Source: an uncultured Agathobacter sp.
Lineage (GTDB): Bacteria; Bacillota; Clostridia; Lachnospirales; Lachnospiraceae
Direction of reading: 5' to 3'
Length of the DNA stretch: 11,835 bases
Assembly: GCA_910587655.1 (NCBI GenBank)
Contig: CAJUND010000051.1
Span: forward strand, 1 to 11,835
A program made the translations under genes and the position numbers. The notes beneath the pieces are model-generated. The model saw nothing but the letters and a program-made list of their open reading frames with translations. It was not told the origin of the DNA and searched no databases. Each line of letters starts with the position of its first letter. Position 1 is the stretch's first letter. Positions 1-6,855 of this stretch are shown here, in pieces.

Positions 1-153
1 TTTCTCATTCACATGTTCCCCCAGACTTTCAATCCACGACTCATAAAACTGTTTCTCCCCGCCCTTTTTCCATGCGACGGTGTCATCCATCCAGCCGTAC
101 AGTTCATACCCCCGTGCAATGCCGAGCATATCCTGTTCATTAAGCATTTCCGG
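1..153 (-). pseudogene. Orphan C-terminal tail, a second copy of the 3' end of the large vWA protein gene
   Basis: Read on the minus strand from 153, this frame encodes 51 residues running to the window edge, beginning PEMLNEQDML and ending HVNEK. By hand alignment 34 of 51 are identical to the last residues of the large vWA protein (end of the gene at 752-4480). Two in-frame stops (TGA, then TAA at 154-156) lie just upstream, so nothing earlier of that protein is attached. Translation could only start at the internal ATG at 145-147, and I see no clear ribosome site there. As in the full copy, an ATG (positions 8-6, reading ATGAGAAA) lies in another frame inside the tail, where the next partner gene would begin. 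The duplication is directly visible. Whether this is a dead remnant or a recombination cassette is inference. Confidence 0.8.
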
Positions 154-198
154 TTATATACCTCAAATGCTGTTTTTGTTATACGGCAAAGGGATGAT

Positions 199-768
199 TC
201 ATTGTTTTCTTTTCCGTAATTTATCTGTAAAACCAAACATTACAACCTCGTTTGTCTCATCATTATAAAACACCCCTTCCAGTACGCAGTGTTCTCCTCC
301 TTCATCATTCCCGCGATATGCCAGTATGGTGTAATCTTCTGCTGTATCATGAAATACCTCTTTTAAATATTCCAGTCCTTCTTCCACCAGAAAATCGGAT
401 GTTACATTTCCCTCAAACACATACTCCACATGGTTATTTTCTTTGCGGGCAGTATAAAAAGCAATACATTCTTTTTTCAGTTCCAGATAATCCTCATCAC
501 TGACCGTAAAAGATATCCCTGTCTTTGTATCAAGCCAGCCTGTATAATAAAAATATCTGATATCCTCTGCACTGGATGGCAGTTCTTCCGGGTAAGGGGC
601 TACTACCTTATCTGCTTTTTGATGAAAAGAATCGTAACTGAGAAACCATCTCTGGGTATATGGCAGTATCTTGGAAACATATAAGACCCATATCCATGGA
701 AGAGAACCTATCAATATACATAATGCAACTATGCAGATTCTTTTTTTTATCTTATTCTTTCTTTTCAT
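199..768 (-). CDS. Membrane-anchored partner protein of the large vWA protein (unknown family, possible immunity protein)
   Basis: The product is 189 residues. A basic N-terminus (MKRKNKIKKR) is followed by one hydrophobic segment at about residues 11-31, predicting an N-in, C-out single-span protein. The rest is acidic, tyrosine-rich and soluble-looking, with no motif I recognise. I chose the ATG at 768 over the longer open frame that begins at 846. GGAG lies seven bases before it, the hydrophobic segment then falls at the N-terminus, and the longer version would be read out of frame through the coding end of the neighbour. The gene overlaps the 3' end of the vWA gene by 17 bases, so translation is probably coupled. 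A duplicated neighbour tail follows 45 bases after the stop. Co-translation, membrane anchoring and position immediately after a variable C-terminus fit an immunity protein or an anchoring partner. Function is not shown by the sequence. Confidence 0.8.
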   Translation of the reverse strand: MKRKNKIKKRICIVALCILIGSLPWIWVLYVSKILPYTQRWFLSYDSFHQKADKVVAPYPEELPSSAEDIRYFYYTGWLDTKTGISFTVSDEDYLELKKECIAFYTARKENNHVEYVFEGNVTSDFLVEEGLEYLKEVFHDTAEDYTILAYRGNDEGGEHCVLEGVFYNDETNEVVMFGFTDKLRKRKQ

Positions 769-3700
769 TGACACGCTCCAGCAAATATTCAATCCATGAG
801 TTATAAAACAGTTTTTCCTCTCCCTTTTTCCATGTACAAGTATCATTTAAACAGCCATACAGTTCATACCCACTGACCATCCCCAGCATATCCTGCTCAT
901 TAAGCACATCCAGCTTAGGAAAATCATAATAGTCAATCAGGCAGTATTTGAAATCCATGGTGTATTCTTCTGTTTTGGAATCATAAACACAGTGCAGGGT
1001 GATTCCTGCATCGGCATTGTTAAATGTCCCAAATGCAGGAATATTTAAGAGGGCTGTTGCAACCACAGATACATCAATTGTTTCATCAACATCAACATAG
1101 AAACACCCGTCCATTTTTTTATCAGGTGACACCGAAAGATAAACCTCTGTATTATACTGGTTTAACACACTTTCTGCCGCCCTCATTGCTTTATTCATAT
1201 TTCTGTTAAAATTGTCCCCGGCGGAATTATTTATGGTTGAGCTCTTTAAAATCCAGTGTGCAGCAGGTATATTTTTTCTTGTATAACCCGGTCCCCATGC
1301 TTTGGATTCCCCTCCTTTCCCTGATAGATATGAAAGGAAACAATTCGCTGCCACCGGGTCAAACGTGGTATCAGCAGCTAAAATTGCAAGCGCTGTGTTG
1401 CACCCCCAATATTTAGCCCTATCCGCATTTCCAATTTCATCCAGATAATCAGAAAACAATCCATGTATTCTTGCCTCCCCATCTGTTGTCCTATACGTGT
1501 TAAACATCAGAAATTCTTCTGTTTTCTTATCTTCCTTTCCACTATACTCCCCAAGCTTGATATTATATTTATTGTACAAAAACCGGTTGGAATACGGCAC
1601 ATAATCCATCTTCCCGAAATACTGTTTTCCGTCCCTGTTCAGTGTCCCGTCCACATATACAAACTGTTTTGACAGTTTTCCGTACACTTCCGAGTGGAAC
1701 AGCGTGCATGAATATACATTTCCGTCAATCATGTAACTTTCGATAACCGGATCTCCGCCCATCGCGTCATAGTCACTGATTCCGTCACCGTCCGTGTCCG
1801 ATTTCTGCGGGTCCGTGTATACGGTCTGTCCGTTTGGCAGGCGCATCCCCCTGATTTCATAAACATCGTACAGCCCGTCCCCGTCGCTGTCGGTCATGTC
1901 AACGGATTCTATGGTGTCCCCCTGCAGTTCCGATACTGCATTTTCCACGTCCCCCGCCGTTGCCGCGTAGTAGTACAGGCCTCCCGTGGCTTCTGCTATC
2001 TCCTCCAGTTTCCGGGCATCCCCGTCCAGCACGTTGATGCAGTAGATTTTCACGCCTTTTTCCACTGCCTCCTGCATGGGTGCCATGCAGTCGTCCACGT
2101 CCCCGTCGCAGACAAGGACCAGCATTTTTTCCTTCCCCTGTTCCGCCCCGTCAAGCATGTCCAGCCCTGCGCGGATTCCGGCTGCCACGGAGTTGTCGTA
2201 TTTCAGGCTGAGGGATTTCACCCCTGCCTTCAGCAGTTCCCTGTCCCCCGTGAGTTCCTGTACCACGACCGCCTCCCTGTTAAATTTTATCAGTCCGGCC
2301 CGGTCCCCCGGCAGCATGGCGTCAATGAATGCATCCAGCGCCTGCTTTGCAAGGGGCAGCACGTTGTTTTCCCCCATGCTCAGGGACACGTCAACGGCAA
2401 GTGCTATGTCGTAACGGGGTTTTTCCGCGGAATCCGTGTAGTCCGGCGCTGCCCGCAGGTTATCCAGCCAGATTTTTCTGTCCACCACAAGGTAGGTGGA
2501 GATATGCGTGGTCCTGTAGGTAATGGTGTTGTTCTTTTTGTCAGGCACGGAATCCTCCAGCAGCACGTACCTGTCGTTTTCCCCGTCATACCACATCATG
2601 CACAGGTCGTCCTCCCTGCTGTCCCCGAGTGCGCTTTCGTCATATGTAAATGTTATTTCAGCGGTTTTAAACTCCGCGTCCGTGGATATGTCAGCCGGAA
2701 CCCCGACCAGTCCTGCCACATCCGAGGATTTCATGTCAAGGTCATACGTGTCCATGATGGAAACCCTGCTGTCTATGTATCCGTCACACGCCAGTCTTAC
2801 GGATACTTCGGTGATTCCTGCTTTTTCGTCCGTGTCGATTTTCTGTGTGCAGGTCTGCATGACCTTTTCCTTCCCGTCTAATATTCCGTTTCCGTCGGTA
2901 TCCGGCTCTGTCGGGTCAAACCCGAGTTCCATGTCCTCCCGGTCATTCAGGCCGTCCATGTCCGTGTCCGCCAGGAGCGGATTGGTATGGTATTTTATGA
3001 CCTCCTCCCCGTCCTCCAGCCCGTCACCGTCCGTGTCCTTCAGGAAGCAGTCTGTACCGTGCTTTAGTTCTGCCATGCTGTTCAGACCATCTTTGTCTGT
3101 GTCTTCTTTGTCATCCGTGGTTCCGTCACCGTCCGTGTCTTTTCTGACCGGATCCGTTCCGGTTTTTATGAATTCGTCATAATCCGACAGTCCGTCCCCG
3201 TCGGTATCCGCTTTGTTTTTATCCGTTCCCAGGATGTCCTCGTAATGGTTGCACAGCCCGTCCCCGTCGCTGTCTGACATGTCCGCATCCGTATTGTCCA
3301 GGTTGGAACTCTCATAGTTCATGAGGGTAATTTCCTTCGTCACTTTCTTCCCCGTTTTCAGGGCGGCTGTTACGGTTACAAGGCTGTACCCGATGGACAG
3401 CCCGAAGTCTTCCAGTTTCCAGTTTTCCTCCGGGTCCGCCTCTGCTGTTTTGACTGTGTTTCCCTTAATGTCCTTTACCACGCAGGATATCTTCTTTACC
3501 CTGCCCGGTTCTGACACTGTCCCTGTCAGGGTGTCTGTTTTTCTGTCCACGGTATACCAGTCTGCATTCTCATTGTATGTGAAGCCGTCCGTGTTTATGG
3601 TTAATACCGGTTCTTTTTCCGTATCCTCTTTGTCCGTGCCGTCCTTCCCTGCACCGTCCGTAAAGGAGTAAAGCCTGTATTCTGACGGTTCGTCCCCCTT

Positions 3701-4480
3701 TTTCCCGTCCTTACCGGCAAAGCCGAAGACCACGCTGCCGGAGGGCTGGATGCTGCTGTTGTATCCCGCATTTTTTATGACATAGTGGTTTCCCTCATGG
3801 CTTTCGATGACGCCGTTCCAGATGTCCGTGATGGTCCTGTTAAAGTCAAATTCCAGCACCCAGTCCTCAAGCACCGTGTCCGTACTGTTCTTTATTTCAA
3901 TTTCCCCGGTGAACCCGCTGTCCCACTCGCTGTTTACGCGGTAGGAAACTGCATAATCCTCTTCCTGCACATGTTCCAGGCTGCCCCTGAGCCGGTATTC
4001 CTTCGGGAATCCCGGAAAGTTTTCCTGTCCGCTGATGCCGAAGGACACACTTTTTCCCGGTTCGATGTCCTGGTTCCACCCGGCGTTTTTTATGACACAG
4101 CCGTCTGCTGTCTGTCTGCTGGTGACAGCATTCCAGATGTTTGTGATTTTTCCGGCATATGTCATTTCCATCATCCAGTTTTCAATTACTGTGTCCCCGG
4201 TGTTCCTGATTTCAACGTCTGCGTTGTAACCGCCCTCCCAGTGTGCAGAAAGGGTGAATGTGACCCTGTAATTCTCCCCTTCATATGTGTCTTCCGTGGT
4301 TTTTCCGTCCCAGGCATTCCCGGCATGTCCTGCCTCCCGCCCGTCCTGCGGAACTGAAACCGCCGTTTCCTCCTGCTGGCCGGCAGTTTCACTGTTTACA
4401 GCCGCCCCGGCAGGAACGGATGCGGCAGTGACTGTGGCGGCAAGCATGGCTGCCACAAGTTTTTTTAGTATTTTTCTCAT
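752..4480 (-). CDS. Large secreted CBM2-like/TSP3/vWA multidomain protein with unknown C-terminal domain
   Basis: About 1,242 residues; residue numbers here count from the alternative start at 4486. Signal peptide 1-29; two CBM2-like sandwiches at about 68-167 and 178-275 (NAGWN/NAGYN, then FG.SG/FGFAG); an Ig-like stretch at 294-390; seven DxDxDG-type calcium repeats at 403-540; a beta-rich segment at 541-670 ending THIST; a vWA domain at about 691-855 with MIDAS D699-x-S701-x-S703 and D794, where the usual MIDAS threonine appears replaced (YDNSVAAGI); two more calcium repeats at 865-905; and an unrecognised domain at 915-1244. AGGAG sits only two bases before the ATG at 4486 but eight before the ATG at 4480, so I prefer 4480. 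No LPXTG or transmembrane segment is visible at the C-terminus, so the protein is probably secreted. It overlaps the membrane protein gene downstream. CBM2-like and vWA modules suggest binding to glycan or host/bacterial surfaces; the C-terminal domain may be an effector (inference). Confidence 0.9.
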   Translation of the reverse strand: MRKILKKLVAAMLAATVTAASVPAGAAVNSETAGQQEETAVSVPQDGREAGHAGNAWDGKTTEDTYEGENYRVTFTLSAHWEGGYNADVEIRNTGDTVIENWMMEMTYAGKITNIWNAVTSRQTADGCVIKNAGWNQDIEPGKSVSFGISGQENFPGFPKEYRLRGSLEHVQEEDYAVSYRVNSEWDSGFTGEIEIKNSTDTVLEDWVLEFDFNRTITDIWNGVIESHEGNHYVIKNAGYNSSIQPSGSVVFGFAGKDGKKGDEPSEYRLYSFTDGAGKDGTDKEDTEKEPVLTINTDGFTYNENADWYTVDRKTDTLTGTVSEPGRVKKISCVVKDIKGNTVKTAEADPEENWKLEDFGLSIGYSLVTVTAALKTGKKVTKEITLMNYESSNLDNTDADMSDSDGDGLCNHYEDILGTDKNKADTDGDGLSDYDEFIKTGTDPVRKDTDGDGTTDDKEDTDKDGLNSMAELKHGTDCFLKDTDGDGLEDGEEVIKYHTNPLLADTDMDGLNDREDMELGFDPTEPDTDGNGILDGKEKVMQTCTQKIDTDEKAGITEVSVRLACDGYIDSRVSIMDTYDLDMKSSDVAGLVGVPADISTDAEFKTAEITFTYDESALGDSREDDLCMMWYDGENDRYVLLEDSVPDKKNNTITYRTTHISTYLVVDRKIWLDNLRAAPDYTDSAEKPRYDIALAVDVSLSMGENNVLPLAKQALDAFIDAMLPGDRAGLIKFNREAVVVQELTGDRELLKAGVKSLSLKYDNSVAAGIRAGLDMLDGAEQGKEKMLVLVCDGDVDDCMAPMQEAVEKGVKIYCINVLDGDARKLEEIAEATGGLYYYAATAGDVENAVSELQGDTIESVDMTDSDGDGLYDVYEIRGMRLPNGQTVYTDPQKSDTDGDGISDYDAMGGDPVIESYMIDGNVYSCTLFHSEVYGKLSKQFVYVDGTLNRDGKQYFGKMDYVPYSNRFLYNKYNIKLGEYSGKEDKKTEEFLMFNTYRTTDGEARIHGLFSDYLDEIGNADRAKYWGCNTALAILAADTTFDPVAANCFLSYLSGKGGESKAWGPGYTRKNIPAAHWILKSSTINNSAGDNFNRNMNKAMRAAESVLNQYNTEVYLSVSPDKKMDGCFYVDVDETIDVSVVATALLNIPAFGTFNNADAGITLHCVYDSKTEEYTMDFKYCLIDYYDFPKLDVLNEQDMLGMVSGYELYGCLNDTCTWKKGEEKLFYNSWIEYLLERVNEKKE

Positions 4481-4523
4481 TTTCATTCTCCTTAGTCTGT
4501 TGCTGGTTAACAGATATATCAGG

Positions 4524-4553
4524 ATGTTACCATATATAAGAAAATACTGTCAA
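4524..4553 (-). promoter_or_regulatory. Sigma-A-type promoter of the large vWA protein gene
   Basis: On the minus strand TTGACA (4553-4548) is followed after 18 bases by TAACAT (4529-4524), which carries a TG one base upstream (TGG-TAACAT), an extended -10. This predicts a leader of roughly 30 bases ending in TAAGGAGA before the start. The -35 is a perfect match and the -10 matches four of six, so the extended -10 supports the call. Confidence 0.6.
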
Positions 4554-4803
4554 CTTATTTTATGGGCGCTTGAAATATTAATGTGACCTGAAGTGTGTTT
4601 TTTTGACGTGAACTACTTTTCAAATGTAAAAAGAACACACAGCACGATTATTTAGTTATTCACACGTCTCTTTATTATTACAAACCGCAATCTGTTATAA
4701 TTAACACTGATAAGCAAAAAAACATCAAAACAAACCAGTGCCGTTTTTCAGATAGCCAATTAATTAATAATATTCATTTTTGTAGACGAGCATGTCGTGA
4801 AAC
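4554..4803. other. AT-rich divergent intergenic region without a gene
   Basis: No credible coding frame lies between the two divergent promoters. The only structure I see is an imperfect inverted repeat (GTGTGT plus a T run at 4593-4604, against an A-rich arm ending AACACAC at 4628-4640, one mismatch, loop of 23). It is not next to the end of any gene, so a terminator role is doubtful. The rest is AT-rich spacer that could hold regulator sites for either promoter. Confidence 0.5.
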
Positions 4804-4828
4804 TGATATAATTATTATTAATAATTAT
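4804..4828 (+). promoter_or_regulatory. Extended -10 promoter overlapped by an AT palindrome, upstream of the acetyltransferase gene
   Basis: TGATATAAT at 4804-4812 is a perfect extended -10 (TG, one base, TATAAT). No good -35 lies at the right distance: TTGTAG at 4780 leaves a 21-base spacer. A perfect nine-base inverted repeat with a three-base centre, ATAATTATT / AATAATTAT at 4808-4828, covers the -10 and the likely start of transcription, a position typical for a repressor operator. It is made only of A and T, so chance symmetry is possible. Confidence 0.5.
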
Positions 4829-4858
4829 AGACTGACACTCAAACACATGGAGGTAAAA

Positions 4859-5485
4859 ATGAAAAACGAACTCGAAAAATGCCTTGCGGGAGAATGGTAT
4901 GACTGCCACGACTCCATCTTTCTTGAATACAAACAGAACGCAAGAATGCTGTTAAAGGAATACAACGCCCTTGCATATGAACAGAAAGAACGAAAAACTG
5001 AAATACTGAAAGAAATGTTCGGAAGTACTGGGGAAAATGTTTCTGTCGGGCTTCCGTTTATCTGTGATTACGGATGCAATATTTATCTTGGAAACAATGT
5101 GTCCGTAAACATGAACTGCACCTTTGTTGACTGTAATAAAATCACCATAGGAAATAACGTCCTGGTTGCATCAAATGTCCAGATATATACCTCCACGCAT
5201 CCGGTGGAACTCGCAGACCGCTTAACGCCTGACTGGAATCCCGAAAGCGGGGAATATTTCTGCAGAACATATGCACTTCCTGTTACAATCGGGGACGGAT
5301 GCTGGATTGGCGGCGGCGTTATTATCCTGCCAGGTGTCACAATTGGGAACGGAACGGTTATCGGCGCGGGAAGCGTGGTAACGAAAGATATTCCTGAAAA
5401 CTGTGTTGCAGTTGGAAATCCATGCAGGGTAATCCGGCGGATTAACCGGAACGAAAAATATATTACCCCGGAAACGCAGGCATAG
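4859..5485 (+). CDS. Sugar O-acetyltransferase, maltose/galactoside acetyltransferase family (Maa/LacA/NodL)
   Basis: This 208-residue left-handed beta-helix acetyltransferase transfers acetyl from acetyl-CoA to a sugar hydroxyl, probably in the cytoplasm. An N-terminal helical domain (about 1-55; EKCLAGEWYDCHD at 4-16) matches the Maa/NodL cap. It is followed by hexapeptide repeats such as IYLGNN, ITIGNN, VTIGDGCWIGGG and VTIGNGTVIGAG, and ends in the family signature VAVGNPCRVIRRI. H114 in STHPVE corresponds to the catalytic histidine of LacA. The start at 4859 is chosen because GGAGGT lies four bases before it; the ATG at 4847 overlaps that ribosome site. Length is close to LacA. It is the only plus-strand gene and is divergent from the vWA protein gene. 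The true acceptor sugar cannot be read from sequence, and the family often acts in detoxification of non-metabolised sugars. Confidence 0.93.
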   Translation: MKNELEKCLAGEWYDCHDSIFLEYKQNARMLLKEYNALAYEQKERKTEILKEMFGSTGENVSVGLPFICDYGCNIYLGNNVSVNMNCTFVDCNKITIGNNVLVASNVQIYTSTHPVELADRLTPDWNPESGEYFCRTYALPVTIGDGCWIGGGVIILPGVTIGNGTVIGAGSVVTKDIPENCVAVGNPCRVIRRINRNEKYITPETQA

Positions 5486-5493
5486 CAGACACC

Positions 5494-5509
5494 CGCCGGA
5501 TTTCCGGCG
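5494..5509. terminator. GC-rich hairpin between convergent genes
   Basis: CGCCGG and CCGGCG pair around a four-base loop, in the 28-base gap between the acetyltransferase stop and the stop of the convergent 2H phosphoesterase gene. Its place suits a bidirectional terminator, but neither strand has a T run after it, so intrinsic termination would be weak. Confidence 0.4.
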
Positions 5510-5513
5510 CCTG

Positions 5514-6038
5514 TTACGCCAGCGGAAACCGCAGCACATCCTCATGCGGATTTGTTTTTGCCAGGCCAAGTTCCGTAATGCATGCCTCAAATACGAAAAA
5601 TTTATTCTGCAGGACAAGAAAAGCTTCCTGCATCTGCTCCCTGGATAAGGTTTTTCCAATGGTGACATGGGGAAGCCACGACCACGGTCTGTAATACCCG
5701 TTTATGGAAGTTTCAGGAATTTCGGACACCGCATCATACACCTGCATGGATAAACCATGCAGGTATGCATTCAGCACCGGAGTTATATAAATGACATACG
5801 GCAGAAGCATGCCGGGGGAAACCATCTGCACGTTTCCTTTTCCAAGCTGCCCTTCCAGACCTCTCACAAACGGAACAAGTACGTCCGCGCTTCTTGCTTC
5901 TATTGCGGATATTGTCATATGGGGAGGCACATGGTTTTCAGTCATAAAAAGATTTCCGGTCCTTGCAGCAACCTCATCTGTCAGCAACTGGATTCTTTTT
6001 GCGGAAGCACTGTCAAAATACGCTGTTATCAGATACAT
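5514..6038 (-). CDS. 2H phosphoesterase superfamily protein (2'-5' RNA ligase/cyclic phosphodiesterase-like)
   Basis: The 174-residue product carries the two H-x-T motifs that define the 2H phosphoesterase superfamily: PPHMTIS (H40, T42) and LPHVTIG (H124, T126), one in each half of the duplicated fold. Members act on 2'-5' or 2',3'-cyclic phosphate bonds in RNA or nucleotides; the substrate here is unknown. I use the ATG at 6038-6036, whose A is the last base of the ybaK TGA stop (TGATG), with AGAGGA six bases before it. A GTG one codon earlier is the alternative. This overlap implies translational coupling with the tRNA deacylase gene, and the pairing of two RNA-related enzymes may be functional. 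Cytoplasmic, no signal peptide. Confidence 0.88.
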   Translation of the reverse strand: MYLITAYFDSASAKRIQLLTDEVAARTGNLFMTENHVPPHMTISAIEARSADVLVPFVRGLEGQLGKGNVQMVSPGMLLPYVIYITPVLNAYLHGLSMQVYDAVSEIPETSINGYYRPWSWLPHVTIGKTLSREQMQEAFLVLQNKFFVFEACITELGLAKTNPHEDVLRFPLA

Positions 6039-6535
6039 CACATTTCCTCTGTCAGGTCTGCATATTCAAAACGGATGATTTTCTGCAGGTCAGCAGGTGA
6101 AAGCTCCACCTGGTAACCCACCTTTCCGCCGCTGAAAATGACCGTATCCAGCTGCTTCATAGTTTCATCAAAAACCGTGCGGAAAGCATTTTTCATACCA
6201 ACCGGGGAGCATCCGCCATGAATATACCCGGTCAGACCAAGCAAATCCTTTGATTTTACCATTTCAATTTTCTTTTCCGCTACGGCAGCTGCCGCCTTCT
6301 TTAAATCCAGCTCCCTGTCAACCGGAATCACAAACACATAATTCGTATTTGATTTCCCAGCCGTTACAAGGGTTTTAAATACCTGTGCAGGATTCTGGTG
6401 CAGCACCTTGGCCACTTCCATTCCGCTGACTACGCCGGAATCCAGGTAACAGTAACTTTTGTACTGGATTTTCTTCCCGTCCAAAAGCCGCATGACGTTT
6501 GTTTTTTCCTCGGACTGTTTTATATTTTTCGCCAT
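6038..6535 (-). CDS. ybaK: Cys-tRNA(Pro) deacylase, YbaK/EbsC family
   Basis: 165 residues, the usual length for single-domain YbaK. The family hydrolyses Cys-tRNA(Pro) made by mistake by prolyl-tRNA synthetase. Conserved features are visible: FKTLV with the key lysine (K54), VIPVDRELDLKKAA at 69-82, and HGGCSPVGMK (106-115), matching the GGxSPxG signature of the active-site cleft. The start has AAGGA seven bases upstream. The gene begins 3 bases after the stop of the DUF951 gene and overlaps the 2H phosphoesterase gene by one base, so the three form one transcription unit. Cytoplasmic. Confidence 0.95.
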   Translation of the reverse strand: MAKNIKQSEEKTNVMRLLDGKKIQYKSYCYLDSGVVSGMEVAKVLHQNPAQVFKTLVTAGKSNTNYVFVIPVDRELDLKKAAAAVAEKKIEMVKSKDLLGLTGYIHGGCSPVGMKNAFRTVFDETMKQLDTVIFSGGKVGYQVELSPADLQKIIRFEYADLTEEM

Positions 6536-6538
6536 GGT

Positions 6539-6751
6539 TTATTCCTTTCCGGACAGCGTACCCTCCGGCTTCCGCAGCCCCCTGGTATTTTTCTCCACCA
6601 GCTGGCGCGTTACCATCATCTGGTGTCCGCATCCCATGCATTTCAGGCGGAAATCCGCACCCACACGCAGGATTTCCCACTCATGGTTTCCGCACGGATG
6701 CGGCTTTTTTAATTTCACAATGTCACCGATTTCATACTGGTACTGGTTCAT
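6539..6751 (-). CDS. DUF951 family small zinc-ribbon-like protein
   Basis: 70 residues. The sequence shows the family hallmark YEIGDIVKLKKPHPCG near the N-terminus, WEILRVGAD, and then KCMGCGH. C20, C38 and C41 with nearby histidines look like a metal site. DUF951 proteins are widespread in Firmicutes and their role is not established; SH3-like beta structure and possible nucleic-acid or ribosome binding are guesses. GAGGGA precedes the ATG by about six bases. The C-terminal tail (NTRGLRKPEGTLSGKE) is polar and longer than I expect for the core domain. First gene of the DUF951-ybaK-2H unit. Confidence 0.9.
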   Translation of the reverse strand: MNQYQYEIGDIVKLKKPHPCGNHEWEILRVGADFRLKCMGCGHQMMVTRQLVEKNTRGLRKPEGTLSGKE

Positions 6752-6775
6752 AAAATGTCCCTCTTATCATGAACA

Positions 6776-6813
6776 TCAGCTCATGCAAAATTTGCCTTCG
6801 GCAAATGAGCTGA
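6776..6813. repeat. Bulged inverted repeat between sir2 and the DUF951 gene
   Basis: Outer arms TCAGCTCAT (6776-6784) and ATGAGCTGA (6805-6813) are perfectly complementary. Inside them TTGCC (6792-6796) and GGCAA (6800-6804) pair around TTC, leaving a one-sided bulge. No T run follows on either strand, so it is not a classic terminator. It could be an RNA processing or stability structure, or part of a dispersed palindromic repeat. Confidence 0.65.
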
Positions 6814-6820
6814 CGCTGCA

Positions 6821-6847
6821 TGTCAAGTTTTCATAGAAAACTTGACA
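6821..6847. repeat. Perfect 12-bp inverted repeat just after the sir2 stop
   Basis: TGTCAAGTTTTC (6821-6832) and GAAAACTTGACA (6836-6847) form a perfect 12-pair stem with a three-base loop, starting eight bases past the sir2 stop on the minus strand. There is no T run behind it. Each arm contains TTGACA on one strand, but no -10 stands at the right distance. Likely an mRNA 3'-end hairpin or part of a repeat unit with the neighbouring palindrome. Confidence 0.7.
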
Positions 6848-6855
6848 CAACCTAT

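Noticed and set aside
9..236. Minus-strand frame of 75 codons at the left edge
   Set aside because: It runs in another frame through the duplicated tail; the frame homologous to the large protein is the meaningful one.
2523..3182. Plus-strand frame of 219 codons rich in Ser/Pro
   Set aside because: It is the antisense of the calcium-repeat region, where GAC/TCC-rich repeats keep the opposite frame open; no ribosome site and no protein-like pattern.
2880..3280. Regularly spaced similar segments suggesting a CRISPR or tandem repeat array
   Set aside because: The period reflects DxDxDG codons of the calcium repeats; the units vary, are translated, and there are no unique spacers between constant repeats.
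3785..4357. Plus-strand frame of 190 codons opposite the CBM2-like repeats
   Set aside because: Shadow of the vWA protein gene; the minus-strand protein has clear domains and a good start.
5222..5668. Minus-strand frame of 148 codons across the convergent gene ends
   Set aside because: Overlaps two well-supported genes and gives a Cys/Arg-rich product typical of a shadow frame.
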